The position numbers and the translations under genes are program-made. The notes under the pieces were generated by a model. It worked only from the letters and a program-made list of their open reading frames with translations. It made no database searches and was not told the DNA's origin. Shown piece by piece: positions 38,074 through 48,659 of a stretch of DNA of 64,000 nt (position 1 is its first letter; each line of letters starts with the position of its first letter). This stretch comes from Gammaproteobacteria bacterium (GTDB lineage: Bacteria > Pseudomonadota > Gammaproteobacteria > Pseudomonadales > Pseudohongiellaceae). The stretch is from assembly GCA_029253585.1 (NCBI GenBank), contig JAQWZF010000006.1:17223-81222 (forward strand). The letters run 5' to 3'.

Positions 38074-38928
38074 ATGACGAATGTCCCCACAAAATCGATA
38101 CGCTCGCTTTCATTAGATACACCTAGCAGACGACAATTCCTGCGCACGCTTTCTGTGCTTCCGCTAGGAGCAGGCATTGGCCTGTTGCCTCTGGCCTCGC
38201 AGGCGGCGGATGGCTCTGTGGCGAATAATGTGAAAGCGCTGACCTTTGATGTTTTCGGAACGGTTGTCGATTGGTATGGCTCCATTATTCGGGAAGGTCA
38301 ATTGCTAGCAGCAAAGAAGGGCTACGATGTCGACTGGGCAGCATTTACGCTGAGTTGGCGTGCAGGCTACGGCCCCGCCATGAATAAGGTTCGTTCTGGC
38401 GAGATGCCCTGGACCAAGATAGACGACCTTCACCGTATGATCCTCGATGACTTGGTTAAAGAATACGGTCTTACCGGCATGAGTGAGGCCGAACTGGTAC
38501 ATTTCAATGAGGCATGGCATCGCCTCTCTCCCTGGCCCGATACAGTTTCGGGGTTGAATAAGCTTAAGAGCAAGTATGTGATTACAACACTCTCCAATGG
38601 CAATGTTTCTCTACTGACGCATATGGCGAAGAACGGTGGATTGCCTTGGGATGCGATTCTCTCTGCAGAACTGTCCGGGCACTATAAGCCTGATCCAGAG
38701 GCCTATCTCAAGGCTGCTGATTTGCTCAGCTTGAAGCCAGAGCAGGTAATGATGGTGGCAGCGCATCCGGGCGATCTGCGTGCGGCAGCTCGTACAGGCT
38801 TGAAGACGGCTTATGTCATTCGCCCGCTAGAACGCGGCCCTGGGCGGCCGGTGAACAGAAATCCGGACGGTGAGTTCGACTATACGGCGGAGGACTTCAA
38901 CGATCTAGCGCGGCAGCTGGGAGTCTAA
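38074..38928 (+). CDS. Tat-exported haloacid dehalogenase, type II
   Basis: 284 residues. The N-terminus has a twin-arginine signal (SRRQFLR, Arg19-Arg20) and a hydrophobic region ending near ASQAAD. The rest matches (S)-2-haloacid dehalogenases: nucleophile Asp59 (FDVFGTVVDW), the substrate Arg in LSWRAGYG, Ser-Asn in TLSNGN, Lys in HYKPDPE and the acidic loop AAHPGDL, where the usual second Asp pattern is AAHxxDL and is kept. Most such enzymes are cytoplasmic; export through Tat is unusual. It is followed one base later by the DUF2164 gene. Confidence 0.87.
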   Translation: MTNVPTKSIRSLSLDTPSRRQFLRTLSVLPLGAGIGLLPLASQAADGSVANNVKALTFDVFGTVVDWYGSIIREGQLLAAKKGYDVDWAAFTLSWRAGYGPAMNKVRSGEMPWTKIDDLHRMILDDLVKEYGLTGMSEAELVHFNEAWHRLSPWPDTVSGLNKLKSKYVITTLSNGNVSLLTHMAKNGGLPWDAILSAELSGHYKPDPEAYLKAADLLSLKPEQVMMVAAHPGDLRAAARTGLKTAYVIRPLERGPGRPVNRNPDGEFDYTAEDFNDLARQLGV

Positions 38929-38929
38929 G

Positions 38930-39175
38930 TTGGCGGATATCGAGCTCGATAGTAGCGTTAAGGTTGATGTGGTAGCGAAAATTCAAAAATATTTTCAAGA
39001 CGAACTGCATCAGGAACTAGGCAGCTTCGATGCGGAATTTCTGCTAGATTTTTTCTCGAAGGAAGTGGGTGTGTATTACTACAATCAGGGCTTGGCAGAT
39101 GCATTGAAAAGCTTTGAGCTGAAGATGGAAGATGTGAGTGATGCGGTCTATCAATTGGAGAAGGAGACTGACTAG
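38930..39175 (+). CDS. DUF2164 family protein
   Basis: 81 residues from TTG 38930, one base after the dehalogenase stop. The DUF2164 pattern is visible: KIQKYFQDELHQELGSFDAEFLLDF (here split by its motif F-D-AEFLLDFF), then GVYYYNQGLADA. Small, acidic, probably cytoplasmic. No function is known. Translation is probably coupled to the preceding gene. Confidence 0.85.
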   Translation: MADIELDSSVKVDVVAKIQKYFQDELHQELGSFDAEFLLDFFSKEVGVYYYNQGLADALKSFELKMEDVSDAVYQLEKETD

Positions 39176-39197
39176 GCGGGGCGCCAGGGTCAGAATC

Positions 39198-41222
39198 TTA
39201 TTTCTTTAAAACACATAGCGGTAATCGAATAATGAATCGGCTGCCTGCATCGCGCTGCGGCTCAAAAGTAATCTCTCCACCTAATTTTTCTATCATGCGC
39301 TTCACTATGACCATGCCCAATCCTGTTCCCTGCTGATCTTTCTCCGAATAGCTTTCCTCGCGCGAGAACTCTCGAAACAACACTTTTTGAAATTCTTCGC
39401 TCATGCCGCGACCGGTATCCTCGATCGAAATCTCAATGCCTAGCCTGCGCTGAAAATATACGGCCTTGTAGGCGAGGAGTATGCTGCCGGTCTCTGTTTA
39501 TTTAATTGCATTAGTTATTATTTTTATCAGAATGTGCTGCAGGCGTGATTTGTCTGTCTGTACTAACAGGTTTGCGGACGAGAATTCTGACCTTAGTTCT
39601 AATCCTTTTTCCATGACAGATGGCGACATCAACTTTTTGATTTCGCCAAGAAAATTTGTCATCTCAACCAATTCGAATTCTGGCTCGAAGCTATCGGATT
39701 CCAGTTCGGCCATCTCCAGCAAATCGGTTATTAGATTGTGTAAGCGATCGCTCTGTAGTACGACGTTTGTCATATGTCTTTTTGTAGGCTCGTCTAGTTT
39801 GTCCGACTGTGCGGCCATTAATCTCTACGAGTTTGCAAGGATGAGATCTACGGGGGTTAAGAATTCTCTAGATGGATTCTTCAGGAAGTCCGCCTTGGCC
39901 TTGGTGTCCATGCGAGCCTCGACGAGTTCGTCGCTCTTCGAGCGAACAAATTCAGCCATGGACATTAGAAGGAATATTCTAGCCGCGATCACCAGGGTCT
40001 GACCTACGATAGAGGAAGAGGCGAATCTTCCCACCAGCTCAAATTTGTAAACCAACAGCGAGCTGTAGGCGAGAGTAATCAGTACCCAGGAGGTTACGAG
40101 ATAGATGGCGGCTTTTGCGCCCTGCACGGCTGTAATTGAAGCCATAATCAATACCGTAAACGCGACCAGTAGAGCTATAACCAAAACAAGTACGATGTTG
40201 TCGCTGTTAATCTGATCGAAGGGGATTATTATTTAGTACAGGCCTAGAGGGATCATCGCGTAGGTGAGAAATCGTAGCACTATGTTTGCCGAGTCCCGAT
40301 ATCTATTCTCGAATTGTAGCGCTCGGCCAATCAGGTACAGGCTGGCAACTAATGCTGTTGCGGACACCAAAGAGATACGGGTATTGGCGTCTACGCTCTC
40401 AGGCCAGAACCAAATTCTGCCAAGGCCAGTTTGGGAAAGCAGGAATATGGCGGCAGCGCCAAAGAATAAGGTTACGCCAAGGCTTTGAGGGTCTCGCGTA
40501 TAGATAAAAAGGGTCACTGATATACCAAAACAGAACAGGAACATCACCAGTAGTGCGCCGTCAAAAATCAGTACTGATTGCTGAGCTTCTGCTAGTAGCG
40601 AAACGGTAGTAAGCGTTAGTGGTATCTCCACGCCAACAGACGATGTGGCGCGAAAGATGATCTTGGTGTACTGGCCCTGCACGGCGATCTGGAAAGGAAT
40701 CACCGGTATTCGGTAGGGATAGTCTAGCTGCGACAGGGGAATCGTATCGCTCGCCACCGAGGTACGAAATACCTCGTCACCGTTAACAAAATAAAACTCA
40801 ATTCGGTCTAAGGCAGGGGTGTCCAGTGAAAGCACCAAGTCCTCGTCCATCATATTCTCGCTGCTAATCACTATGCTGAACCAGTGTGCAGATTTGCTCA
40901 GGCCCATCGTAGGGATGGATTGCGTGGAGCGTTGCCATTGAATCGATTCAGATATCACCTGCTCAATAGTGAGCGCGCGCTCTGGGTCTTCAAAGCTGTC
41001 GAGGTAAGGGCCCAGATTTACCGGTAGTTGATTCTGCGTAATATTCAGCTCTGCAGCCCAAGCGTCAGTGCAGGGCAGCAGCAACAGTGCAACTGTAAGG
41101 AGGAGGCCGGTCATCGAAGTGTGAATCGATTTGAGATTCTTGGGCTGGGAAGTCAAAAAATTCACTCTGTATCTCTCTGCGCATCTACGCGCACGTTTGC
41201 GAAATTTTATATGATAACCCAA
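39198..41222 (-). pseudogene. 7TM-DISM histidine kinase with three in-frame stops
   Basis: A single frame runs from 41222 to the stop at 39198-39200 but is broken by TAA 40233-40235, TAG 39825-39827 and TAA 39498-39500. Joined, it would be about 674 residues: signal peptide (TDAWAA), DISM-type extracellular domain (about 60-200), seven hydrophobic helices, a coiled coil, and a HisKA/HATPase kinase. The H-box reads SREFLTP, so the phospho-acceptor His is now Arg. The N box ITNAIK-stop-TETG has lost a Tyr or Phe codon; the G boxes (EDTGRGM and GTGLGM) remain. No frameshift is present, suggesting nonsense decay of a recently working gene. The region between stops contains no other gene. Confidence 0.85.
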
Positions 41223-41344
41223 CAGCTGATTGGGGTAAGATCAGGCTGTTATGGGCAAATTTCGACAATTGTTGGCTGAAATTTAGATCTAGGTGACGTT
41301 TTTACTCTATTAATTCAACTACCCCGAAATCGGAGGGAGTATGC

Positions 41345-43531
41345 ATGGTTACGCAATCGAGCTTTGGGACATGTTTTACGCTAATGATTACTCTGTCTGT
41401 ACTAACTGCCTGCTCAGATACGGGGGATAGTTCCCCCGTTGCAGATTTGGACAGCTCGAACAATCAATCCATGGCCAATACCGTTCAGTCTGCTATCAAT
41501 CCTTTTTTTCAGGAAAGTCAGCTCTACCTAAACTACCCGCCTTTCGATCTGATAGAGAACAGCCACTATCTGCCTGCCTTTGAGCAAGGAATGGCCGAGC
41601 AGCTGGAGGAGCTCGATGCGATCGTAAATCAAGCAAATGAGCCTACCTTTGAGAATACTATCTTACCCATGGAGATAAGTGGCCAACTATTGAGTAGAGT
41701 ATCGAGAGTATTTTTTAGTCTTGCTGGCGCTCATACGAACGATGCAATTCGCGAATTAGAGCAAGAGCTGGCTCCGCGCTTAGCTGCTCACAACGACAGG
41801 ATACTTCTCAATCCAGCTCTCTATGAGCGCATAAGCTTTCTCCACGAGCGGCGTGAGCAGCTGAAATTGGATGCTCAGTCCCTGCGATTGTTGGAGCAAT
41901 ACGATGTCGATTATGTGAGAGCAGGAGCGGGGCTTACAGCTGATCAGCAAGAGCAGATGAGAAGCTTAAACAGCCAAATTGCTGTGTTGCGAACTCAATA
42001 CAGACAAAATGTACTAAGTGAGGTAAACGAACTAGCGATAGTAGTTGATTCGCGCGAAGAGCTCACGGGGATGAGTGAGGCTCTCATAGCTGCGGCAGAG
42101 GACGAGGCAGAAGCACGCGAACTTCCGGGTAAGTTTGTCATTCCTCTATTAAATACCAGCGGTCAACCTAGCCTTGCTAGTTTACAGAATAGAGCTCTTC
42201 GAGAGCGTATTTATACGACGTCTCTATCGCGCGGAAGTCGAGGCGGACCCTATGAAAATACACAGATTCTATCCGACCTACTGCGCCTTCGTGCCGAAAG
42301 AGCGCAACTTTTAGGCTATTCCAATCACGCAGCATTCGTTCTTGAGGATACTACAGCGGGTACGGTTGAAGCCGTTAATCAGCGGTTGCTTGAACTCGCT
42401 CCACCGGCAGTGGCGAATGCGCAGGTGGAGGCCGCTGACCTACAGCAGATGATAGAGGATGATGGGTTTGATTTTGAGCTTAGAGCTTGGGACTGGTCGT
42501 TCTATACAGAGAGGCTGCGTTCCGCGAGATACCAATTCGATGAGAGTCAGTTGCAGCCCTATTTTGAGATCGACAATGTTTTGCAGCGAGGAGTATTTTT
42601 TGCTGCAGAGAAACTCTTCGGAATTACATTTCAGGAGCGATTTGACCTGCCGGTTTACCAAGAAGATGTCCGCGTATTTGAATTCTTTGATATAGGTGGT
42701 CAGACTCTAGCGCTGTTCTTGATGGATCCCTACGCGCGACCAACGAAGCGGGGGGGTGCCTGGATGAACTCGTACATCTCTCAGAATGCCATGATGGACA
42801 CAATCCCCATCGTAGCTAATCATCTGAATATTACAGAGTCTCAGGCGGGTGATCCGACACTTCTTACTTTTGATGAAGTGACCACGATGTTTCACGAGTT
42901 CGGTCATGCCTTACATGGGATGTTTTCAGACGTTGAATATCCTTACTTTTCGGGGACTCGAGTGCCAAGAGATTTCGTGGAGTATCCCTCGCAGGTGAAC
43001 GAAATGTGGGCTACGTGGCCCGAGGTCCTAGAGAACTATGCGATTCACTTCGAAACTGGCGACCAGATGCCACGAGCATTGCTAGACAAGGTGCTCGAGA
43101 CGGAAAAGTTTAATCAGGGCTTCGTTACTACGGAGTATCTAGCCGCATCCATTTTAGATCAGTCTCTACACCAACTTTCCCCTGAGGAAATTCCCTCGGC
43201 GGATGAGATGGTCGATTTTGAGTATCGGGCGCTGGAGAGCGCGGGCATTGCTTTAGAGGCGGTGCCACCAAGATATCGGAGTACGTATTTCTCACATATT
43301 ATGGGCGGCTATTCTGCGGGCTACTACTCCTATATCTGGAGCGAGGTTTTAGACGCTGACACCGTTGAATGGTTCAAAGGCAACGGCGGCTTGCTACGAG
43401 AAAATGGCGTCCATTTTAGAGAGACATTGCTTTCGCGAGGCGGGAGTGAGGATGCGATGGCTTTATTTCGAAAATTTCGAGGGCGTGATGCCAAGATAGC
43501 TCCTTTGTTAGAGCGCAGGGGATTAAACTAA
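41345..43531 (+). CDS. M3 family peptidase lipoprotein (Dcp-like)
   Basis: 728 residues. A ribosome site GGAGG precedes ATG 41345. A lipoprotein signal ends at Cys23 (VLTAC), so the enzyme is membrane-anchored, probably periplasmic. The zinc site is His517-E-F-G-His521 with Glu546 (FVEYPSQ) as third ligand, and the C-terminal Tyr-rich HIMGGYSAGYYSYIW segment aligns with peptidyl-dipeptidase Dcp. It probably releases dipeptides or digests short peptides. It is divergent from the dead kinase and converges on holA with a 6-base gap. Confidence 0.92.
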   Translation: MVTQSSFGTCFTLMITLSVLTACSDTGDSSPVADLDSSNNQSMANTVQSAINPFFQESQLYLNYPPFDLIENSHYLPAFEQGMAEQLEELDAIVNQANEPTFENTILPMEISGQLLSRVSRVFFSLAGAHTNDAIRELEQELAPRLAAHNDRILLNPALYERISFLHERREQLKLDAQSLRLLEQYDVDYVRAGAGLTADQQEQMRSLNSQIAVLRTQYRQNVLSEVNELAIVVDSREELTGMSEALIAAAEDEAEARELPGKFVIPLLNTSGQPSLASLQNRALRERIYTTSLSRGSRGGPYENTQILSDLLRLRAERAQLLGYSNHAAFVLEDTTAGTVEAVNQRLLELAPPAVANAQVEAADLQQMIEDDGFDFELRAWDWSFYTERLRSARYQFDESQLQPYFEIDNVLQRGVFFAAEKLFGITFQERFDLPVYQEDVRVFEFFDIGGQTLALFLMDPYARPTKRGGAWMNSYISQNAMMDTIPIVANHLNITESQAGDPTLLTFDEVTTMFHEFGHALHGMFSDVEYPYFSGTRVPRDFVEYPSQVNEMWATWPEVLENYAIHFETGDQMPRALLDKVLETEKFNQGFVTTEYLAASILDQSLHQLSPEEIPSADEMVDFEYRALESAGIALEAVPPRYRSTYFSHIMGGYSAGYYSYIWSEVLDADTVEWFKGNGGLLRENGVHFRETLLSRGGSEDAMALFRKFRGRDAKIAPLLERRGLN

Positions 43532-43537
43532 GAAAGC

Positions 43538-44590
43538 TTACTTTGCTGCAATTTTTTGGGCAGCAAGAAGTTCAACGCCACTCAATCGCAACAGCAGCTG
43601 GCTGAGCTCGTCCCAGGTGTTTGCCTGGGACATTCCCTTGATGCTCTGGTCGATAATGCGGCTATGATCCAGTAGTTCCCAGACGGTTTGTGTGTCTAGT
43701 CTCGCCAATGCGGCGGCAACAGGCTGCTTGCGATTAGACCATACTCGCGCGGATTGGATGATTGCGTTTACACCCTGCCCCTGCTGCTTCTTCTCTAACA
43801 TGGGTAGAAGCGATCTTAACTCACGGAAGATTGCGGAGAGGATAATCAGCGGGAAGAGCCCTTCATTCTTCAGGCCTGCCAGCATCTTCTGGGTGCGGGC
43901 AATGTCGCCGAGCAGGGCTGAATCAACCAACTGATAGACGCTGTAACGCGAGCTATCAGCTACCACCTGCAGTACCGTTTTCGCATCCAGATGAATAGTC
44001 TCGTTACTCACTTCTCCTGCCAGCAGTTTGAGTTTCTCAATTTCCTGCATGGCCGCGAGCAGGTTTCCCTCAACTTTGTCGACAAGAAGGTGTACGGCCT
44101 CGGTATCCGCCCGAATGCCATCTCTTAACAGCCTCTGTACCAGCCAGGGGGCCAAATTTTCTCTATTGATTGGCCAGATTTGTACAGCGGCACCATGTCT
44201 TTCGATCTCGGTGAACCATTTGGTCTTCAGTGTTTGGGCATCCAGCCTTGGCCCGCTAATCAAGATGACGAAGTCAGGGTTTAGATCACTTAGATAGTGC
44301 TGCAGCGCTTTCTTACCGGGATCATCTAACTTGGCTGTTGAGAGTCGCAACTCGATGATTTTTTTGTCAGAGAATAGGGAGAGGTTGCCGGTGGATTGTG
44401 AAAAGTGGCTCCAGTCGAAACTCTTGTCGACATTGAACACTTCTCTCTCTGCGAATCCTTTCTCTTTATAATGTTTGCGAATCGCGTCGGCGGCCTCCTG
44501 CATAAGCAGGGGCTCATCGCCAGTCAGCCAGTACAATGGCAGTTCGTCATGATTGAGAGTTCGAGAAAGCTGTTCTGGTTTGATTTTCAT
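43538..44590 (-). CDS. holA: DNA polymerase III subunit delta
   Basis: 350 residues, the HolA length. It opens the beta clamp within the clamp-loader complex. The N-terminal part contains the TGDEPLLMQEAADAIR motif and the clamp-opening region, followed by the AAA+-like lid and helical collar domains, with the C-terminal helical collar ending near residue 345. No ATP-binding residues are expected in delta. The gene follows lptE by 14 bases in the leuS-lptE-holA unit conserved in gammaproteobacteria. Confidence 0.94.
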   Translation of the reverse strand: MKIKPEQLSRTLNHDELPLYWLTGDEPLLMQEAADAIRKHYKEKGFAEREVFNVDKSFDWSHFSQSTGNLSLFSDKKIIELRLSTAKLDDPGKKALQHYLSDLNPDFVILISGPRLDAQTLKTKWFTEIERHGAAVQIWPINRENLAPWLVQRLLRDGIRADTEAVHLLVDKVEGNLLAAMQEIEKLKLLAGEVSNETIHLDAKTVLQVVADSSRYSVYQLVDSALLGDIARTQKMLAGLKNEGLFPLIILSAIFRELRSLLPMLEKKQQGQGVNAIIQSARVWSNRKQPVAAALARLDTQTVWELLDHSRIIDQSIKGMSQANTWDELSQLLLRLSGVELLAAQKIAAK

Positions 44591-44604
44591 TTAGGCTTGA
44601 ATGT

Positions 44605-45111
44605 CTATAGGGGGTCGGTAGCGGCCAGTCGTCTTATCATTTGATTGATTAACTCGCGGCGCATCTCCGTAGAGATGATATCAGCTTCTTCCTGATTGCC
44701 ACTGATATTCTCGACATCCTGAAAATACGTTCTCTCAACGAACAAGGTCTCTGGAGCTATGAGTACCTGTTTACCCAAGGTGAGGCCTATATCGATCGAG
44801 AGCCGCAACTCTATCTGAGCGGCTCTAGCCCGGGAGTTGATAGTGACAGGTCTGGATACAAGCCGCTCACTGGCAATTCCCAGCATAGGCGTCTCGCTAT
44901 CCGCCGCGTTTATAGTCACAGGGATAAGATTAACTTCGGCGCCTTCAAGACTGCGGCGCAGTAGGCGAGTTAGCTCACTATTTGGTTGCTCACTAAAGAA
45001 TTGAAGACTGCTGAAGTTGGCTGAGAGAGTATCGCTTCCACGTAGGTTGAACCCGCAACTGCTGACGCTCAGGAGTAGAGTGAACAGACTGAGAGATCTC
45101 AAAAATGTCAT
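44605..45111 (-). CDS. lptE: LPS-assembly lipoprotein LptE
   Basis: 168 residues. Lipoprotein signal with Cys19 (VSSC) and the conserved GFNLRG just after it. LptE plugs the LptD barrel and binds lipopolysaccharide at the outer membrane. The sequence RLRRSLEGAEV and RAAQIELRLSID match the two-layer fold. Start follows leuS by 14 bases, and the order leuS-lptE-holA supports the call, since the family is poorly conserved in sequence. Confidence 0.92.
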   Translation of the reverse strand: MTFLRSLSLFTLLLSVSSCGFNLRGSDTLSANFSSLQFFSEQPNSELTRLLRRSLEGAEVNLIPVTINAADSETPMLGIASERLVSRPVTINSRARAAQIELRLSIDIGLTLGKQVLIAPETLFVERTYFQDVENISGNQEEADIISTEMRRELINQMIRRLAATDPL

Positions 45112-45125
45112 GGATTTCCCATTGT

Positions 45126-47606
45126 TCAGTTGACGACGATATTGACCAGGCGGCCAGGGACGACAATAACTTTTCTGATGGTTCCATCTGCGGTAAAACG
45201 TTTTACCGCTTCATTGTCCAGAGCTAGTTTTTCGAGTTCGTCCTTGCTGATGTCCTTCGCCACTTCTACCGTGTCGCGCAGCTTGCCATTGACCTGAAGC
45301 ACCACCGTTATCGAAGTTTCAGTGAGCGCCGATTGATCTACCTGGGGCCATGTGGCATCCATTACTGCTTCGTCGTGACCCAAGTGTATCCACAGGGCAT
45401 GGCAGAAATGCGGCACTATTGGAGCAAGCATCAAAATGGCAGTCTCTAACGCCTCCTGTAAGACCAGTCGGTCGTTAGTGTCGTCGTGGGTATCGGCAAA
45501 ACGGGTAACGGCATTCAGTAGTTCCATGGTGGCGGCTATTGCCGTGTTGAAAGTGTGCCGCCGGCCATAGTCATCGCTAACTTTTTCCAGAGTCTTATGG
45601 GTTTTTCGGCGCTGTTGAGCCTGGTCGTCGCTGAGCTCTATCGAGCCAAAGTCTTGCAACGCGATGGCTTCATGTTTGGCGACGATCTTCCAGAGTCTCT
45701 TCAGGAACCGATAACTTCCTTCAACTCCACTATCGGACCATTCCAATGACTGGTCCGGAGGCGATGCAAACATGGTAAACATGCGAACCGTATCGGCTCC
45801 GTACTTCTCAATCAGTGATAGAGGGTCGACGGTATTGCCCTTCGACTTGGACATCTTGCTACCGTCTTTTAGAACCATCCCTTGCGTAAGCAGGTGGGTG
45901 AATGGCTCGTTCGAGCTTACCAGGCCTTCATTGCGCATGAGTTTGTGAAAGAAGCGTGCATAGAGCAAATGCAGTATCGCGTGTTCGATACCACCAATGT
46001 ATTGATCTACAGGAAGCCAGTAATCAGCTCTCTCGTCCAGCATGCTATTGGTTTGGTCTCGCGAGGCATAGCGCGCGTAATACCATGAAGACTCCATGAA
46101 GGTGTCAAAGGTGTCGGTCTCACGTTTTGCCTTGGCGTTGCACTTGGGGCAGTCGACCTCATAAAAATCCTTGAGCTTGCCCAGAGGAGAGCCGCTAGCA
46201 TCGATTTCAACATCGATAGGCAGCACCACGGGTAGGTCTTCATCGGGTACTGCAACAGAGCCGCAGTTGTCACAATTTATTATGGGGATCGGCGCGCCCC
46301 AGTAGCGTTGTCTGGAAACGCCCCAGTCACGGAGGCGGAAATTGATCTTCTTCTGACCCTGATCACGCTCGCGAAGGTGCTTTTCGATCGCCGTGAATGC
46401 ATCGAGAAAATCGAGTCCGTCAAAGTCGCCAGAGTTGATGAGTTTGCCCTTGACAACGAAGGCTTCTTTTTCCAAGTCACAGCTCTCGTCAGGGCTGTCA
46501 GGCTGAACGACCTGTTTGATAGGCAGCTGGTACTTTTTAGCGAATTCCCAGTCTCTCTGGTCGTGGGCAGGTACCGACATTACCGCGCCCGAGCCATAGC
46601 TCATCAGTACAAAATTAGCGAGATAGATTGGCAGTGTTTCACCGCTTATGGGGTGGATTGCCTTTAGACCTGTATCTATACCGGTCTTCACCATAGCAGC
46701 CATATCCGCTTCGGCGACTTTGGTGTTGCTCTGCTGTTCTATATACTTCGCGACGTTAGGGGCGGACAGTGCGGCCTTGCTTGCCAGCGGATGCTGGACG
46801 GCGAGTGCAACATAGGTAACGCCCATTAACGTGTCTGGTCTAGTTGTATAGACACTCAGCTGCTTCAGGTCGGCATCATTCTCGCCGGCGACTTCAAAAT
46901 TCAGTTCGACTCCTTCTGAACGCCCGATCCAGTTCGCCTGCATGGTGCGGACTTTTTCTGGCCAGCCATCCATACCATCCAGATCATCCAGAAGCTCCTG
47001 GGCAAAGTCGGTTATCTTGATGAACCACTGCGGGATCTCGCGGCGTTCGACAAGGGCGCCAGAGCGCCAGCCGCGACCATCGACTACTTGCTCATTAGCC
47101 AGAACGGTCTGATCCACCGGATCCCAATTGACCTCCGATGATTTCTTATAGACTAGCCCCTTCGCAAAAAGGCGGGTGAAGAACCATTGCTCCCAACGGT
47201 AATAGTCGGGGTGGCAGGTAGCGATTTCTCTGCTCCAATCGTAGGCATAGCCCAATCTCTGCAGTTGCTCGCGCATGTAGTCGATATTGCCATAGGTCCA
47301 CTTCGCTGGTGGCACTTCATTCTGGATGGCGGCATTTTCAGCGGGCAGTCCGAAAGCGTCCCAGCCCATGGGCTGTAGTACGTTCTTCCCGAGCATGCGT
47401 TGGTAGCGGGAGATGGCGTCACCAATGGAATAGTTGCGCACATGACCCATGTGCAGGTGACCGCTAGGGTAGGGAAACATTGAGAGGCAATAAAACTTCT
47501 CGCGAGAGTAATCTTCGCTCACTTTAAAGCATTCGTGTTCTTGCCAATAGGACTGTGCTTCGGCTTCAACTGCCTGCGGGGGATACTGTGGGTCGATGCT
47601 GCTCAT
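45126..47606 (-). CDS. leuS: Leucyl-tRNA synthetase
   Basis: 826 residues from ATG 47606 (MSSIDPQY); an upstream in-frame start at 47633 is less likely. Class I synthetase: HIGH-type motif HLHMGH, zinc-binding NCDNCG and CPKC, the connective editing domain (about 220-410) with TTRPDT, and KMSKS in [11 protein letters not shown]. The anticodon-binding and C-terminal domains end with VNGKLR and [15 protein letters not shown]. Lies in the miaB-to-holA series. Confidence 0.97.
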   Translation of the reverse strand: MSSIDPQYPPQAVEAEAQSYWQEHECFKVSEDYSREKFYCLSMFPYPSGHLHMGHVRNYSIGDAISRYQRMLGKNVLQPMGWDAFGLPAENAAIQNEVPPAKWTYGNIDYMREQLQRLGYAYDWSREIATCHPDYYRWEQWFFTRLFAKGLVYKKSSEVNWDPVDQTVLANEQVVDGRGWRSGALVERREIPQWFIKITDFAQELLDDLDGMDGWPEKVRTMQANWIGRSEGVELNFEVAGENDADLKQLSVYTTRPDTLMGVTYVALAVQHPLASKAALSAPNVAKYIEQQSNTKVAEADMAAMVKTGIDTGLKAIHPISGETLPIYLANFVLMSYGSGAVMSVPAHDQRDWEFAKKYQLPIKQVVQPDSPDESCDLEKEAFVVKGKLINSGDFDGLDFLDAFTAIEKHLRERDQGQKKINFRLRDWGVSRQRYWGAPIPIINCDNCGSVAVPDEDLPVVLPIDVEIDASGSPLGKLKDFYEVDCPKCNAKAKRETDTFDTFMESSWYYARYASRDQTNSMLDERADYWLPVDQYIGGIEHAILHLLYARFFHKLMRNEGLVSSNEPFTHLLTQGMVLKDGSKMSKSKGNTVDPLSLIEKYGADTVRMFTMFASPPDQSLEWSDSGVEGSYRFLKRLWKIVAKHEAIALQDFGSIELSDDQAQQRRKTHKTLEKVSDDYGRRHTFNTAIAATMELLNAVTRFADTHDDTNDRLVLQEALETAILMLAPIVPHFCHALWIHLGHDEAVMDATWPQVDQSALTETSITVVLQVNGKLRDTVEVAKDISKDELEKLALDNEAVKRFTADGTIRKVIVVPGRLVNIVVN

Positions 47607-47723
47607 CTGATCTCTAACTATGTGAATTAGCAAGATTTATTTAAGGTGTCGCGAGGTCTGCAAGCATACCGCAGACCGCTGCTAACAGGTAGTGGCGAGG
47701 GCTAAAAAACTCTGTAGAATTAC

Positions 47724-48581
47724 TTATCCTGGCTCTGATATTGCGGTCGAGGTGACCTTGATCAGTTTTATCTGGCGGCTATCGGCATTCAAGATTGTGA
47801 TTAAAAATGGGCCTATTCTGATTGTCTCGCCGCGCTCGGGAATATGTCCAAACTGCTGCAGTATAAGCCCTCCCACCGTGGTGAATTCCTGATCACTAAA
47901 ATTTGTGGAAAAGTATTCATTGAACTCATCGACGGGAGTCAAAGCCTTGACAATATGGTTCTGTTCATCGAATTTCTTGATGTAGCTGTCGTCGTCTACA
48001 TCGTATTCGTCTTCTATCTCGCCGACAATTTGTTCTAGCACGTCCTCAATCGTGACTGCGCCGCAGACGCTACCGTATTCGTCGATAACGATTGCCATAT
48101 GTTGGCGGGTCTCACGAAACTCTCTAAGCAAAACGTTGAGACGCTTGCTCTCAGGCACAAAGGTGGCCGGCCGTATAACATCTTTAATCTTGAATTTGTC
48201 CGCTGCAGTATTGAGCGCTAATGGCAACAGGTCCTTGGCCAGAAGGATGCCAATGACATTGTCTACATTGTCTCCGATAACCGGAAATCGGGAGTGCGAG
48301 GCCTTGGTGATGAGTTCTATGATGTCATTTGCGGCGAGATCTGCAGGAACCGTGACCACCTGTGATCTCGGGATCATGATGTCGCGCACCTGCATGCTGG
48401 AGACCTGAAGTGCGCCCTCGATGATGCTGAGTGCATCGGCATCGAGCACTTGGTCCTGCTCTGCATTTCGAATTAATTCGAGAAGGCTTTTTGTGTCAGT
48501 AGGCTCGTCGGAAAAGACTTGCGCAATTTTATCGATCCAAGACTTGGGTCGAGGATCGATGTTAGATTGGTCGTCAGTCAT
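47724..48581 (-). CDS. ybeX: CorC/YbeX-type CBS-domain protein
   Basis: 285 residues. Two CBS domains occupy about 65-185 (IMIPRSQVVTVPAD; HMAIVIDEYGSVCGAVTIEDVLEQIVGEIEDEYD, split by the family motif), followed by a CorC_HlyC transporter-associated domain (about 195-280, EYFSTNFSDQEFTTVGG). No membrane helices, as usual for YbeX. It has been linked to Mg2+/Co2+ homeostasis and to ribosome function. Its position after ybeY is normal, but lnt, which usually follows it before leuS, is missing. Confidence 0.93.
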   Translation of the reverse strand: MTDDQSNIDPRPKSWIDKIAQVFSDEPTDTKSLLELIRNAEQDQVLDADALSIIEGALQVSSMQVRDIMIPRSQVVTVPADLAANDIIELITKASHSRFPVIGDNVDNVIGILLAKDLLPLALNTAADKFKIKDVIRPATFVPESKRLNVLLREFRETRQHMAIVIDEYGSVCGAVTIEDVLEQIVGEIEDEYDVDDDSYIKKFDEQNHIVKALTPVDEFNEYFSTNFSDQEFTTVGGLILQQFGHIPERGETIRIGPFLITILNADSRQIKLIKVTSTAISEPG

Positions 48582-48659
48582 TCTCTACGTTCTCTTTCTC
48601 CGAGGTGGGCAGGTTTAGGATAGCCAATGAAACCAGCATCCTTTGCTGTCTCTTGGTGA

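Noticed and set aside
39198..41222. Stop codon reassignment or readthrough to explain the three in-frame stops in the kinase gene
   Set aside because: TAA, TAG and TGA all end intact genes throughout the window, and the catalytic His is also lost, so decay is simpler.
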